Below are positions 34,945 to 43,929 of a stretch of 61,611 bases of DNA, piece by piece. Made by a program: the position numbers and the translations under genes. How positions within the stretch are numbered: the first letter of the stretch is position 1; each line of letters opens with the position of its first letter. The stretch is from Desulfobulbaceae bacterium (GTDB lineage: Bacteria; Desulfobacterota; Desulfobulbia; Desulfobulbales; VMSU01), in NCBI GenBank assembly GCA_013792005.1, contig VMSU01000225.1, positions 1 through 61,611 of the forward strand, read 5' to 3'. The notes below the pieces were generated by a model. That model was given only the letters and a program-made list of their open reading frames with translations. It had not been told where the DNA came from and made no database searches.

Positions 34945-35427
34945 TCATTCCATCCCTTCCATCATCTGGTTGACCGCACCCATGCGTCCCTGCATTTTCG
35001 TAATCATCATTGGGTCCATCTGCCCCTTTGCCATCTGCTCAGACATTTCATTCATGTTGGCGGACATTTCCCCCATCATCTTTGACATGTTCTGCATCTT
35101 GGCATGGTCCATGCCCCCCAGTTTCTCCATGATACGACACATCTTCCCGATTGTATCATTCATCTGGTTCATCATACCTGACATGTCTTTCATCATGCTC
35201 TGGTCCATCATCTGGCCACCCATCATCTGATTAGACTTTTGGCTGCCCGACATGCCTTTATGTTGAGGTTGTGACTGGCTTCCCATTTTACCGCCCATAG
35301 TGTCACTCATGCTGCCTTTCATGTCACCTCCCATGCTACCACCGCCTGAGCTGCTGCCCATCTGAGCCAGGGCCGTTCCCGCTGTAAGCATAATCATTGT
35401 CATCACTGCCATACTTGCCTTTTTCAT
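34945..35427 (-). CDS. Met-rich periplasmic protein
   Basis: A 160-residue exported protein; about one residue in five is Met, with repeated MMxxM, MGG and MxxMxxxM patterns, and a single Cys. ATG 35427 is used because GGAGG lies 7 bases upstream; an earlier in-frame ATG overlaps that Shine-Dalgarno. Met clusters bind Cu(I)/Ag(I), so a metal sponge role is likely. It precedes cusC in the same direction. A shorter protein of similar style is encoded at 39.9 kb. Confidence 0.75.
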   Translation of the reverse strand: MKKASMAVMTMIMLTAGTALAQMGSSSGGGSMGGDMKGSMSDTMGGKMGSQSQPQHKGMSGSQKSNQMMGGQMMDQSMMKDMSGMMNQMNDTIGKMCRIMEKLGGMDHAKMQNMSKMMGEMSANMNEMSEQMAKGQMDPMMITKMQGRMGAVNQMMEGME

Positions 35428-35562
35428 CTCTTTTGCCTCCATTTGTGTTGGTGTTGAAATGATTCTCCTATCGTAACTATTGTTACTTTCTCGCTAGGAG
35501 TTGGATAGTTACTTTCTATTAAAATAGCATTCATCGTAAGTTGAATTGCCGGATCGGATATT

Positions 35563-36861
35563 TTATTCCTGGTCTCTCGACGCATCTGTTGCTTTCATCT
35601 TTTGCTCGTACATCATGGAGTCCGCTTGTGCTAGAAGCTCATCAATTGAACAAGGGACTTCAGGGTTATACATAGAAAAACCAATGCTCATCAATAATTC
35701 ATAGGGTCTCTCTGCTTGAAAATTAGCAATGCGCAACTGCTCGTGCAGTCTATTCGTAATAGTCTGACCTTTTTCTTCACTTGACGACCCCTGAGTCAAG
35801 GCCACAAACTCGTCTCCTCCCAAACGACTAACAATATCTGATTCTCTTAAAACGCTTTTCAATATTTGTGCTGTTTCTATTAGCGCTTTATCTCCCATTT
35901 CATGACCAAAATTGTCATTAATAGACTTCATGTTATCGAGATCCATATAGAGCATGAACAAAACATTATTGTGCCGATTAGCTATTTGAATTTGTTTTTC
36001 GGCAAGTTTCATAAACCCCCTACGATTGTAGAGTCCGGTAAGTTCATCAGTAATCGTAATGCGTTTAAGCGCCTCTTCAAGTTTCGTTTTTTCACTTATT
36101 TCTTTGGACAACTCTGCTGTTCGATCTTGGACAAGTTGTTCAAGATGATTTTGATACTTTTTGAGTTCGCCTTCCGTCTCCAATCGTTTCGCTGAAGTTT
36201 TTATTAGCTTGATAGTCATATAGAGCGTGAGTGATGACACCAGAACAATGATCATCCCTGAAATCACCATCATTCTGCGCACGAGTTTGTCGATCTGCTC
36301 GTTCACATCCCTTAGATAGATCCCGGTGCCAATGACCCAATTCCAGGGGGGAAATGCCTTGACAAATGACAACTTAGGCTCAATTCGAGACGGGTCATTT
36401 TTCCACTGCCAGTCGTACGTGACAAAACCCTCTCCGTCCTTTTTTACGAGGCGAATAAATTCGGCGAATAGACTTTTTACCTTAGTGTCGAGATTCCCGA
36501 ACAACTCCTTGTTTTCAAGATCTTCCCGGTATGGATGCATGATCATATGAGAATTCAGATCATTAATCCAAAAATAATCAAGGTTATCTTCCCCATAGCG
36601 CATACCTCGAAGATGTTCTATGACAATTTCTTGCGCTTTTTCTCGGGTGATCTTGCCACTCAGTTCTTCTTTTTGAACAACCTCTAGCATGTTCCAAGCG
36701 GTATTAACCATTTGGCGCAGCATGTATTTTTGTTGATTAATCAGAACGTTCCTGAAGGTAGGAAGCAGATACCCGAACACCGTAGAGACAAAAAGAAATA
36801 TCGCCAAAATAGCCGGCAAAATTATTTCGAAGAGATCTTTTTTCGATATGAAAACAGACAT
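35563..36861 (-). CDS. Cache-domain diguanylate cyclase
   Basis: A 432-residue signalling protein. A first membrane helix (about residues 10-32) is followed by a periplasmic single Cache domain (YFWINDLNSHMIMHPYREDLE ... WVIGTGIYL), a second membrane helix, a coiled segment, and a C-terminal GGDEF domain with the active motif RLGGDEF and DELTGLYNRRGF. ATG 36861 is chosen; the longer TTG-started form adds 26 residues without an evident ribosome site. It should make cyclic-di-GMP in response to an extracellular ligand. Confidence 0.92.
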   Translation of the reverse strand: MSVFISKKDLFEIILPAILAIFLFVSTVFGYLLPTFRNVLINQQKYMLRQMVNTAWNMLEVVQKEELSGKITREKAQEIVIEHLRGMRYGEDNLDYFWINDLNSHMIMHPYREDLENKELFGNLDTKVKSLFAEFIRLVKKDGEGFVTYDWQWKNDPSRIEPKLSFVKAFPPWNWVIGTGIYLRDVNEQIDKLVRRMMVISGMIIVLVSSLTLYMTIKLIKTSAKRLETEGELKKYQNHLEQLVQDRTAELSKEISEKTKLEEALKRITITDELTGLYNRRGFMKLAEKQIQIANRHNNVLFMLYMDLDNMKSINDNFGHEMGDKALIETAQILKSVLRESDIVSRLGGDEFVALTQGSSSEEKGQTITNRLHEQLRIANFQAERPYELLMSIGFSMYNPEVPCSIDELLAQADSMMYEQKMKATDASRDQE

Positions 36862-37158
36862 CCCTTTTCGCCCCACTTGAACTGTTCGTCGAATACAGCT
36901 GTCATTATTCAGGTCGCTTGTCGTCGTCTGGCCTAACAAGTGAACATCGTAACAGTGAAAACCTCATGCCTTTTAACCTTCTCTGCGCTTAGCATAGCGA
37001 TAACATGCTGACAAATCAAACTTTTTTTTAGTAAAATGTACTACATAGTGACTACCGAATGGCGAAGAGAAATGATGACCGTTTACCCGAAAATTAACAT
37101 AGTATGCGGCAGCTGCAAATGCTGCTGAGAAACGGGAAGGGCAGAAGTATCCACCACT

Positions 37159-37863
37159 TCAATACCAGGCGCTGACCCCTAGAACAAACTGGACATCGTC
37201 CACGGACGCTCCTTCTTCTCGGGCATAGTCGGCGGTTTTACCGTACAGCCTGGTCCAGTTGACGCCCAGGTAGGGGGCAAATTCGCGGCGGATCTCGTAG
37301 CGCAGCCGCAGACCAGCTTCGAGAGAAGACAGTCCGGATCCGATGCCGACGGCTTCGTCATCCTTGCCGTAAAGGTTCAATTCTATTTCAGGAACCAAAA
37401 TCAAGCGCTGGGTAAACATGATTTCATATTCAGCCTGGAGACGGGCCGAGGTGCGACCATTGTCGCCGACAAATATCGCCGCATCGACATCAAAGAAGTA
37501 CGGTGCCAGGCCCTTGACTCCCACGGCCAGCCAGTCTCGGTCAGGAGTAGGCCGGAGGTCACGTCGCCAGCCCATCTGCAGGTCCCAGAAGGGCGCGATG
37601 GCACGGCTGTACAAGGCCTGAGCCTCCGCCTCTTCGACACGGCCGTCTTTGTACTCACCATCGGTTTTGATCCAAAGCTTATCGAGATCACGACCGATCC
37701 AGCCTTCGGCATCCCAGACCAGCGGGTCTTGGCCGGAGACCGTGCGTACCTCAAGTTGATTCACCATCATCATAGAAAGTAGGGGGTCATCGTTCATCCC
37801 GCCGGCCAAGGAGATGGCAGGAACAAAAAGTATCGATACAAACAGCATCTTAGGAATAATCAT
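37159..37863 (-). CDS. copB: CopB/PcoB-type outer-membrane copper resistance protein
   Basis: A 234-residue outer-membrane beta-barrel protein with a signal peptide (to about residue 20) and the CopB pattern (WDAEGWIGRDLDKLWIKTDGEY ... AEAQALYSRAIAPFWDLQMGWRRD ... LRYEIRREFAPYLGVNW). The Met/His-rich N-terminal insert found in many CopB proteins is missing apart from LLSMMMV. It follows copA (multicopper oxidase) by 12 bases. Confidence 0.94.
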   Translation of the reverse strand: MIIPKMLFVSILFVPAISLAGGMNDDPLLSMMMVNQLEVRTVSGQDPLVWDAEGWIGRDLDKLWIKTDGEYKDGRVEEAEAQALYSRAIAPFWDLQMGWRRDLRPTPDRDWLAVGVKGLAPYFFDVDAAIFVGDNGRTSARLQAEYEIMFTQRLILVPEIELNLYGKDDEAVGIGSGLSSLEAGLRLRYEIRREFAPYLGVNWTRLYGKTADYAREEGASVDDVQFVLGVSAWY

Positions 37864-37875
37864 GGTCGGCCTCTC

Positions 37876-39675
37876 TTAACTGACGACAACTTTACGGAAC
37901 ATGCCCAGCATGTGATAGAGCAGATGGCAGTGATAGGCCCATCCACCTCTGGCATCGGCGGTCACCAAATAACTGATCTTGCTGCCCGGCTGCACAATCA
38001 CCGTGTGCTTGCGGGGGATGTGCCGACCATCGCCAGTTTCAAGCTCGCTCCACATACCGTGCAGATGCATGGGGTGGTTCATCATGGTGTCATTGACCAA
38101 AGTGATGCGCAGCCGTTCGCCGTAGGTAAGACGAAGCGGCTCGGCCTCACTGTATTTGATCCCGTTGATCGACCACATGTAGCGGGCCATATTGCCGGTC
38201 AGATGCAATTGAATCTCTCGTGACGGCTCGCGTGGGTCCAGGGTGGGAGAAATATTTCGCAGGTCGGCGTAGGTGAGTGACCGGCGACCATTATCCCGCA
38301 ACCCGACGCCGGGATCATTCAGCCGAGACTGTGCACTTGCTACCCGGGCATCCACATGGGGGCCGAACTCGGTGGCCGCATGCACCACTTTCGCATTGCT
38401 TCCTTCTCCCGCTGAGCCAAGCATCGTCATCCCGGCGCCCATCCCTGCCATGTCATGCATACTGTGATCCATGCCGGGCATCATGCCGCCATGCGACATC
38501 TCCCCCATGTTCATAGCCCCCATATCCATACCCATGTCCTGGTGGCCAAGAATTGGGTACTGATCAAGCGGCGGTGGTTCCATGGACAGTGATGGATCAG
38601 GGGTCAACGTGCCACGGGCATAACCGGTTCGATCAAGGGCTTGGGCGAAAACGCAGTAGGCCCGGTCATCCTTGGGGGCCACGATTACATCATAGGTCTC
38701 GGCTACGCCAATGCGGAACTCATCGACAGTCACCGGCTCGATATTCTGGCCGTCGGCGGCGACCACAGTCATAGCAAGACCTGGGATACGCACATCGAAA
38801 AAGGTCATGGCCGAACCGTTGATAATACGAAGGCGAACTTTTTCACCACGCTTGAACAGGCCGGTCCAGCCGGAGGCAGGCGTTTGGCCGTTCATCAGGA
38901 AAGTATAGGTATAACCAGTCACATCTGAGAGATCCCGGTCGCTCATCCGCATTCGGTTCCACATGGCCCGCTCGGACCAGGTACGGGACACGCCTTTCTC
39001 TTGGATGTCGCGGCTCACATCACCCATAGTTCGTTCGGCAAAATTGTAATAGCCGCTCATCTTCTTGAGGGTGGCATATATATCAGCCGGGTCTTCATCG
39101 GACCAGTCAGACAGCATGATCACGTAGTCGCGGTCGTAGCTGAACGGCTCTGGTTCCAGTGGTTCGATGATCAGCGGTCCGTAAAGCCCAGTCTGCTCCT
39201 GAAATCCGGAATGGCTGTGGTACCAGTAGGTGCCGCTCTGTTTAACATCAAACTGGTAGCGGAAGGTCTCACCAGGGGCAATTCCCTTGAAGCTGATATC
39301 GGGTACTCCGTCCATGGGCGCCGGGAGGATGATCCCGTGCCAGTGGATGGAACTTGTCTCCGTCAACCGGTTGGTGACATCCAACGTTACCTGATCCCCT
39401 TGCCGCCAGCGCAGCACGGGCCCTGGCACTGAACCGTTCACAGCCGTGGCCATACCGTTTATGCCGGTGAAGTTGACGGGCGTGGAGGCCAAGGTTAGAT
39501 CAAATTGTTTGCCACGCAGGATCGGCTGTGCCGCATAGGAACCGGCCGCAGCCAACAACCGATCGGGGATCCCCCCCAGGCCCAGCAGCGCCCCACCCAT
39601 CATCATGCCTTTGACAAAGCGGCGGCGCGGCAGAATGAGCGTGCCGGGATCAAAGAACGGGCTTTTTTTTATCAT
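37876..39675 (-). CDS. copA: CopA/PcoA-type multicopper oxidase
   Basis: A 599-residue periplasmic oxidase with a Tat signal (RRRFVKGMMMGG at about residues 17-28). Type 1/2/3 copper ligands are present: HWHGIILP, WYHSHSGFQEQTG, HPMHLHG and HCHLLYHMLGMF. A Met/His-rich insert (MDMGAMNMGEMSHGG and onward, about residues 380-415) fits Cu(I) loading. ATG 39675 has GGAGG 8 bases upstream. It oxidises Cu(I) and needs O2, which is notable if the host is anaerobic. It is upstream of copB. Confidence 0.96.
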   Translation of the reverse strand: MIKKSPFFDPGTLILPRRRFVKGMMMGGALLGLGGIPDRLLAAAGSYAAQPILRGKQFDLTLASTPVNFTGINGMATAVNGSVPGPVLRWRQGDQVTLDVTNRLTETSSIHWHGIILPAPMDGVPDISFKGIAPGETFRYQFDVKQSGTYWYHSHSGFQEQTGLYGPLIIEPLEPEPFSYDRDYVIMLSDWSDEDPADIYATLKKMSGYYNFAERTMGDVSRDIQEKGVSRTWSERAMWNRMRMSDRDLSDVTGYTYTFLMNGQTPASGWTGLFKRGEKVRLRIINGSAMTFFDVRIPGLAMTVVAADGQNIEPVTVDEFRIGVAETYDVIVAPKDDRAYCVFAQALDRTGYARGTLTPDPSLSMEPPPLDQYPILGHQDMGMDMGAMNMGEMSHGGMMPGMDHSMHDMAGMGAGMTMLGSAGEGSNAKVVHAATEFGPHVDARVASAQSRLNDPGVGLRDNGRRSLTYADLRNISPTLDPREPSREIQLHLTGNMARYMWSINGIKYSEAEPLRLTYGERLRITLVNDTMMNHPMHLHGMWSELETGDGRHIPRKHTVIVQPGSKISYLVTADARGGWAYHCHLLYHMLGMFRKVVVS

Positions 39676-39747
39676 GGGCACGCCTCCAGACGTGGTTAAA
39701 AAATGACGCCGAATCAAAAGGGGTTCTCAAAACCTAGATGCCTTTAT

Positions 39748-39786
39748 CCCGTTCCCCTATTCTTAGAAAGATCTGTGGGGAGCGGG
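39748..39786. other. GC-rich hairpin in the copA leader
   Basis: A 10-bp stem (39748-39757 with 39777-39786, one G-T) in the intergenic stretch 39718-39854, between the Met/His-rich gene and copA. No T run follows on either strand. It may be an attenuator, a processing site or mRNA stabiliser. Confidence 0.4.
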
Positions 39787-39854
39787 GTAAAGAACGCATT
39801 TAGCACCTCAATACCTGACCGAAAGATGGTAATTTTCTCCGGCCAAGTGTGAAC

Positions 39855-40268
39855 TCATTTCATCATCATTTCATGTTGTGTCATCATGCCGTTCATCATC
39901 TCCTGCATCATCATCATTTTATTCTCCATCATTTTCATATGGTCCTCCATGGATTTGCCGGATTCTCCCCCCATCATCTTGCCCTTGTCGCTCATCATGC
40001 AGCATTGCCCCTTCATCATGTTCATGCCATCCCGCATCATTTTCATGTGCTGGTGCATAAGTTCTTTTCGTGCTGCAGGGTCTTTTTCCGTTTCGATTTT
40101 ATTGCGCATTTCCTGCATCTGCTGCATGGAGGTGTCAACTTTTTCCGTATTCATTTGGGCCATCTCAGGAGCAGCCTGATTTTTGGGATGATGCGCCTCC
40201 TCGGCCAAAACTGGTAGGCTGATGGCAAGCATTGACAATAAAGAAGCGGTTAGAAACATTTTCTTCAT
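39855..40268 (-). CDS. Met/His-rich periplasmic protein
   Basis: A 137-residue secreted protein: a signal peptide (cleavage after VLA, about residue 22), then an alpha-helical body with many MM, HxxM and MxxM groups and one CC pair (GQCCMMSDKGKMMGG). ATG 40268 has GAGGAG about 8 bases upstream. It is probably a Cu/Ag-binding buffer acting with CopA and CopB, encoded next. It differs from the other Met-rich protein by its CC pair and His content. Confidence 0.75.
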   Translation of the reverse strand: MKKMFLTASLLSMLAISLPVLAEEAHHPKNQAAPEMAQMNTEKVDTSMQQMQEMRNKIETEKDPAARKELMHQHMKMMRDGMNMMKGQCCMMSDKGKMMGGESGKSMEDHMKMMENKMMMMQEMMNGMMTQHEMMMK

Positions 40269-40299
40269 CTTTGTTCTCCTCATACAAGGTTAGTGTTAA

Positions 40300-40318
40300 A
40301 AGGGGCATGATGCCCCTT
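40300..40318 (-). terminator. Terminator of the YHS-DUF5676-ATPase operon
   Basis: An 8-bp perfect GC-rich stem, AAGGGGCA with TGCCCCTT around a 3-base loop, followed on the minus strand by a short T run (TTTTAAC). It lies 20 bases after the ATPase stop. Confidence 0.7.
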
Positions 40319-40338
40319 AGCCAATGTTGTTGTTTTTA

Positions 40339-43005
40339 TTAAATCTTCGTCCGCCGTAATCGTAAGGCATTACCGATCACCGAGACCGAGGAGAGACTCA
40401 TGGCTGCCGCTGCAATCATGGGTGACAGCAGAATGCCCAGGAAGGGATAGAGTACCCCAGCTGCTACCGGCACACCTAAGGCGTTATAAATAAAAGCAAA
40501 GAAGAGGTTCTGCTTGATGTTGGCCATGGTGGCGCGCGAGAGTTTCCTAGCACGGATGATCCCGGTCAGATCGCCTTTGACCAAGGTGACTCCGGCCGAT
40601 TCCATGGCCACGTCGGTGCCGGTACCCATGGCAATACCGACGTGAGCCTGGGCCAGGGCGGGTGCGTCGTTGATGCCGTCACCGGCCATGGCAACCATGC
40701 GGCCTTCATCCTGGAATTTTTTCACCACCGCCGCCTTCTCATCGGGCAGCACCTCCGCCACGACTTGGTCAATCCCTAGTTTGGCGGCCACGGCTTCGGC
40801 TGTCGCCCGATTATCGCCGGTCAGCATCACCACAAGCATGCCCTCTTCGTGCAATTGGCGGATAGCGGCTGGGGTGCTCTCCTTGATCGGATCGGAGACG
40901 GCCAGCAGACCAGCGAGTTTGCCATCGGCGGCCACGAACATGACCGTCTGCCCTTCCTTGCGCATCTCTTCAGCACGATTGGCGAGAGCTGCGGTATCAA
41001 CACTGAAATCTTCCATCAGTTTGAGATTGCCCAGTAATACCTTTGCCCCATCGACAGTGCCGGAGACCCCCTTGCCGGTATGCGAATCAAAATCAGCGGC
41101 GTCAACAGGCGTACTCTTTCGCTCCACTGCCCCGGCCACGATGGCTGCGGCCAACGGATGCTCGCTAGCCTTTTCCAGGCTAGCCGAAAGAATTAACAGG
41201 CGCTCCTCTGTCATGCCGCTCGCAGTGACCACGCCGGTCAATTTCGGCTTGCCGAGGGTCAAGGTGCCGGTCTTGTCTACCACCAGGGTGTCGATTTTAC
41301 GCATGGTTTCGATTGCCTCAGCATTCTTGAATAACACTCCCATGGTGGCGCCTTTACCGGTAGAAACCATGATCGACATCGGGGTAGCAAGGCCTAAGGC
41401 GCACGGACAGGCGATAATCAGCACCGATACCGCCGCGATCAAGGCATGCGCGAGCCGCGGGTCAGGACCAACGGCGTACCATACACCAAAGGCAGCAAGC
41501 GCAATCGCGATCACCACCGGCACAAAGTATCCGGCTACGATGTCGGTAAGCTTCTGAATCGGTGCCCGTGAGCGCTGGGCCAGGGCCACCATCTTGACGA
41601 TTTGAGCGAGCAGGGTGTCACTCCCTATCTTTTCGGCCCGCATGGTAAGGCTACCAGTGGCATTGACTGTCGCGCCGATCACCTTGTCATCTTTTTGCTT
41701 TTTGACTGGAATCGGTTCGCCGGAGATCATCGATTCATCCACCGAGCTTGTACCGTCGACTACCATGCCGTCGACCGGCACCTTCTCGCCCGGTCGGATA
41801 CGGAGCACATCGCCAACCTGGACGTGTTCCAAGGGGATATCGATCTCGGTACCATCTTCATTGATTTTACGGGCCGTTTTCGGTGCTAACCCCAACAACG
41901 CCTTGATGGCGGCACCGGTTTGGCTACGAGCCCGCAGCTCCATGACTTGTCCCAGTAATATCAAGGTGACGATTACCGCCGCCGCCTCGAAATAGACTCC
42001 CACCGCGCCATCAGAACCACGCATGGTGGCAGGGAAAATTTCTGGGAAAAGAACAGCAATCAGACTGTAAATATAGGCTACGGATACACCCAGGCCGATC
42101 AAAGTAAACATGTTGAGGCTTCTGTTGATTATCGATTGCACCGCCCGTACATAAAAGACCCAGCCAGCCCAGAGAACCACTGGCGTCGACAGAATCAGTT
42201 CCAGCCAGCCAAGGGTGCGAGGAGAAGCCAGATTTTCGATGAGATGCCCGCCCGGCAGCATCTCCCGCATGGCGATAATCACCAGCGGCACGGTAAGCAC
42301 CGCGCCGAAAATAAAGCGCCTGCGCATAAAGTCGTACTCGGGATTTTCATCGTCCTGATCGAGGCTGATGGTGCGGGATTCTAGGGCCATGCCACACTTG
42401 GGGCAGGAGCCGGGGGTCTCCTGCACGATCTCAGGATGCATAGGGCAGGTGTATTCGGTGCGGGTCTCATTTGCCGCCGGAGTCATGGATTCGAGGGCCA
42501 TACCGCATTTAGGGCAGGCCCCCGGTGAGTCCTGTTCAATTTCCGGATGCATAGGGCAGGTATAGACGCGACCTCTATCATCCAGTGTCTTTTTCGGCTG
42601 GTCATTTTCTGTTTTTTCACCGGTATAGTGTTTGGGATCGTTTTTGAATTTCCCCAGGCACCGTTCGCTGCAAAAATAGTATGTGTTGCCGCCATGATGG
42701 TGGGGGGTAAAAGCGCTCTCGTCTTCGGTATGCATGCCGCAAACCGGGTCGGTAAAAACAGACGCTACTGCAGAATTTTCATGTGAGAAAGGTTCCTCAC
42801 TGGCTACAAACTTTGCGGGGTTTTCCTGAAAAGTCTTAAGGCAATGATCACTGCAGAAGTAATAAGTTGTTCCTTTGTGCTCTTGAGAAATAAATTCGTC
42901 TGGTGCATCAGTTGACATGCCGCATACGGGATCTTTCCGTTCTGTTTTTGTAACCTCAGCATGTGAATGTTCTTCATTGTTATGATGATGTTGGCCTGAA
43001 TTCAT
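40339..43005 (-). CDS. P1B-type Cu ATPase with YHS-YHS-HMBD-HMBD N-terminus
   Basis: An 888-residue heavy-metal ATPase. The first 210 residues carry two YHS domains ([28 protein letters not shown]) and two nearly identical HMBD units ([40 protein letters not shown]); no HMA domain is present. The catalytic core is complete: TGE-like [15 protein letters not shown] in helix 6, [17 protein letters not shown]. The CPC motif fits Cu(I)/Ag(I) export. Symbol left blank, as copA is used here for the oxidase. It is probably regulated by MerR operator 2, which lies upstream of the operon. Confidence 0.95.
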   Translation of the reverse strand: MNSGQHHHNNEEHSHAEVTKTERKDPVCGMSTDAPDEFISQEHKGTTYYFCSDHCLKTFQENPAKFVASEEPFSHENSAVASVFTDPVCGMHTEDESAFTPHHHGGNTYYFCSERCLGKFKNDPKHYTGEKTENDQPKKTLDDRGRVYTCPMHPEIEQDSPGACPKCGMALESMTPAANETRTEYTCPMHPEIVQETPGSCPKCGMALESRTISLDQDDENPEYDFMRRRFIFGAVLTVPLVIIAMREMLPGGHLIENLASPRTLGWLELILSTPVVLWAGWVFYVRAVQSIINRSLNMFTLIGLGVSVAYIYSLIAVLFPEIFPATMRGSDGAVGVYFEAAAVIVTLILLGQVMELRARSQTGAAIKALLGLAPKTARKINEDGTEIDIPLEHVQVGDVLRIRPGEKVPVDGMVVDGTSSVDESMISGEPIPVKKQKDDKVIGATVNATGSLTMRAEKIGSDTLLAQIVKMVALAQRSRAPIQKLTDIVAGYFVPVVIAIALAAFGVWYAVGPDPRLAHALIAAVSVLIIACPCALGLATPMSIMVSTGKGATMGVLFKNAEAIETMRKIDTLVVDKTGTLTLGKPKLTGVVTASGMTEERLLILSASLEKASEHPLAAAIVAGAVERKSTPVDAADFDSHTGKGVSGTVDGAKVLLGNLKLMEDFSVDTAALANRAEEMRKEGQTVMFVAADGKLAGLLAVSDPIKESTPAAIRQLHEEGMLVVMLTGDNRATAEAVAAKLGIDQVVAEVLPDEKAAVVKKFQDEGRMVAMAGDGINDAPALAQAHVGIAMGTGTDVAMESAGVTLVKGDLTGIIRARKLSRATMANIKQNLFFAFIYNALGVPVAAGVLYPFLGILLSPMIAAAAMSLSSVSVIGNALRLRRTKI

Positions 43006-43081
43006 ATCCCATCTCCTTTTTGGTTCTGCAAAATTTATGGGGCTGCTGGAAATCGTATTTTAAAAATCAACTTCACATTTT

Positions 43082-43327
43082 TTAGGACAACTTATTATAA
43101 ATCCATCCAAATAATACGAAAAAGACAAGGCTTATTCCTGCAGCTTCCAGCATGCCAGTGATTATTCCCATTGGCGTCAGGGAAAAAAACATATGCCACT
43201 GACGCATCATCTCAACCGCTCCTGAGTAAATGCCTAAATTGCCGAATATACCGAGTATCAGCATGCTCAGAGCAGAAACCAGCGCCGCTGCGATTCCCAA
43301 AGCAAACACATTCAGTTTATTATTCAT
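43082..43327 (-). CDS. DUF5676-like small membrane protein
   Basis: An 81-residue protein with two membrane helices (about residues 10-30 and 52-75). Small proteins of this type (DUF5676) often occur with metal ATPases. It lies between the YHS protein gene and the ATPase, in an operon controlled by the upstream MerR-type site. Function unknown. Confidence 0.65.
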   Translation of the reverse strand: MNNKLNVFALGIAAALVSALSMLILGIFGNLGIYSGAVEMMRQWHMFFSLTPMGIITGMLEAAGISLVFFVLFGWIYNKLS

Positions 43328-43390
43328 GATCTACCTCCTTATCCTGTTCGTCTTTTCTTTTTTGTCCCAAACAGTACACAGTGATTGTTA

Positions 43391-43732
43391 TCAATGGTGT
43401 TGGTGTGTTCCTTGAGAATGACTCATATATTTTTCGGGATTCAGATCAAACAGGTTTTTGCAGCGATCAGAGCAGAACCTGACCGTCTGCCCCAAATGTT
43501 CACTATTAAGGGTTGGCTCATTTTCGGTTATTTCCATGCCGCATACCGGGTCTTTGCCGGATAGCATCTCCACACCCTTTGAGGACATCTCATGTGATGC
43601 ATGATTGCCATGGCCGGACTCCTTGCCATGCCCGCCATGATCATGGCCGCCACAACAGCCACCGCCTTTTTTCATCATAAAATACACAACCGCACCAATT
43701 GCCAAAAACCATAGAACGCTTCCTGTTGTCAT
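43391..43732 (-). CDS. Membrane-anchored YHS-domain protein
   Basis: 113 residues: an N-terminal membrane helix, then a CCGGHDHGGHGKESGHGNH metal-binding linker, then one YHS domain (DPVCGMEITENEPTLNSEH, FCSDRCKNLFDLNPEKY) and a His-rich end. It resembles the YHS units of the ATPase. It is probably a periplasmic or cytoplasmic copper donor/acceptor. It is the first gene after MerR operator 2. Confidence 0.85.
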   Translation of the reverse strand: MTTGSVLWFLAIGAVVYFMMKKGGGCCGGHDHGGHGKESGHGNHASHEMSSKGVEMLSGKDPVCGMEITENEPTLNSEHLGQTVRFCSDRCKNLFDLNPEKYMSHSQGTHQHH

Positions 43733-43775
43733 AACCCACCTCCATGTTTTTTTATTGATCTTAATTGTAAAATAA

Positions 43776-43797
43776 ACATTGGACTATAGTGTAAGGT
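43776..43797 (-). promoter_or_regulatory. MerR-family operator/promoter 2
   Basis: A 22-bp dyad with minus-strand half-sites ACCTTACAC and GTCCAATGT around a TATA centre. It lies between TTGACC (-35, 43795-43800) and TATTTT (-10, 43769-43774) with a 20-bp spacer. It drives the YHS, DUF5676 and ATPase genes. It matches operator 1 at 18 of 22 positions. Confidence 0.75.
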
Positions 43798-43929
43798 CAA
43801 GGGTGCCTCTGGTTTATTTTTGTGTGCCTCTCTCTGCCCCCCTATTTGAAGCATTAGGGGAACGCGGGAGAGTACCGAAAATCGACTGCCACAGTCACGG
43901 CAACGGTTCATGCTGCAGGCAATGACGTC

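Noticed and set aside
43733-43929. 60-residue minus-strand frame upstream of the YHS gene
   Set aside because: It spans the MerR-type promoter and operator and has no family similarity.
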